The notes beneath the pieces were generated by a model. It was not told the DNA's origin and searched no databases. It saw only the letters and a program-made list of their open reading frames with translations. The position numbers were made by a program, and so were the translations under genes. A stretch of 64,000 bases of DNA from Clavibacter michiganensis. GTDB taxonomy: Bacteria; Actinomycetota; Actinomycetes; Actinomycetales; Microbacteriaceae. The stretch is from contig NZ_MDJZ01000003.1 of the NCBI RefSeq assembly GCF_002151125.1, forward strand, positions 1 to 64,000, read 5' to 3'. Positions 63,927 to 64,000 of the stretch are shown in pieces. The first letter of the stretch is position 1; every line of letters starts with the position of its first letter.

Positions 63927-64000
63927 TCCGCCGCCCGCCGCCCCCGGCACGCGCGACGACCGCCCTCGATCTGCCTGCGCCCCGTCGCGGCAGGAGCCAC

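Overview
The window is chromosomal DNA of a very GC-rich actinobacterium. The best fit is Microbacteriaceae, probably Clavibacter or a close relative. This rests on gene content, GTG starts, GTGA/ATGA overlaps, -10 boxes of the TANNNT type and a gene order like Mycobacterium tuberculosis Rv1691-Rv1713. The genus is inference; no marker gene was compared. Hand counts give 45 of 60 G+C in a core line (6541-6600) and 24 of 60 in an island line (22081-22140).

Region 1 (1-17.1 kb) is a conserved housekeeping block read left to right. It opens with the 3' end of a 5S rRNA and its terminator. It continues with a TPR protein, a HAD phosphatase, a small protein, tlyA, nadK and recN; then pyrG, a NUDIX ADP-ribose pyrophosphatase and xerD; then parA, scpA, scpB, rluB, tyrA, cmk and der. 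Most neighbours overlap by 4-17 nt, so translation is probably coupled. The block covers rRNA modification, cofactor phosphorylation, recombination, CTP synthesis and chromosome segregation.

Region 2 (17.1-23.4 kb) holds a DszC-like acyl-CoA-dehydrogenase-fold flavoenzyme, a membrane protein, tRNA-Pro(GGG) and then a low-GC island of about 3.9 kb. The island carries three genes in one direction: a C5-cytosine DNA methyltransferase, a GHKL (MutL/MORC/Hsp90-type) ATPase fused to a C-terminal TIR-like domain, and a Vsr-type nuclease. It has no GGATCC, a word that is common in the flanking DNA. This is the best candidate for a little-described system: a predicted restriction or abortive-infection defence unit.

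Region 3 (23.4-43 kb) is accessory metabolism. It contains a DUF2510/PASTA membrane protein, an acetyltransferase, a complete choline-to-glycine-betaine cluster (BCCT transporter, BetB, BetA) and a flavin monooxygenase set (MHS transporter, DszA/NtaA-like LLM enzyme, DszC-like enzyme). An 18-bp element upstream of this set is almost identical to one upstream of the first DszC-like gene at 17-18 kb. Next come two paralogous membrane proteins, a DinB-like protein, DoxX-like and PLD-nuclease-N-like membrane proteins, an M20 amidohydrolase and a ThrE-type exporter.

Region 4 (42.7-64 kb) has a secreted cutinase/PET-hydrolase-family esterase and a GntR-controlled operon for four-carbon acid sugars (KdgT-type permease, DUF1537 kinase, PdxA2-type dehydrogenase, GntR) with a clear promoter and palindromic operator. 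It also holds two NUDIX/HTH genes, an alpha/beta hydrolase, an acyl-CoA synthetase, a PaiB-like protein behind a 16-codon leader ORF, an amidohydrolase, a quinone reductase, NAD(P)HX epimerase, an SGNH-like protein, an LLM enzyme, a DHA2 efflux pump, a gamma-glutamyltransferase followed by a SufU-like protein, and a MocA-like nucleotidyltransferase.

Many isolated genes here have a [T/C]ANNNT hexamer exactly 6 nt before ATG, which suggests leaderless transcripts. Most convergent gene pairs are separated by strong hairpins.
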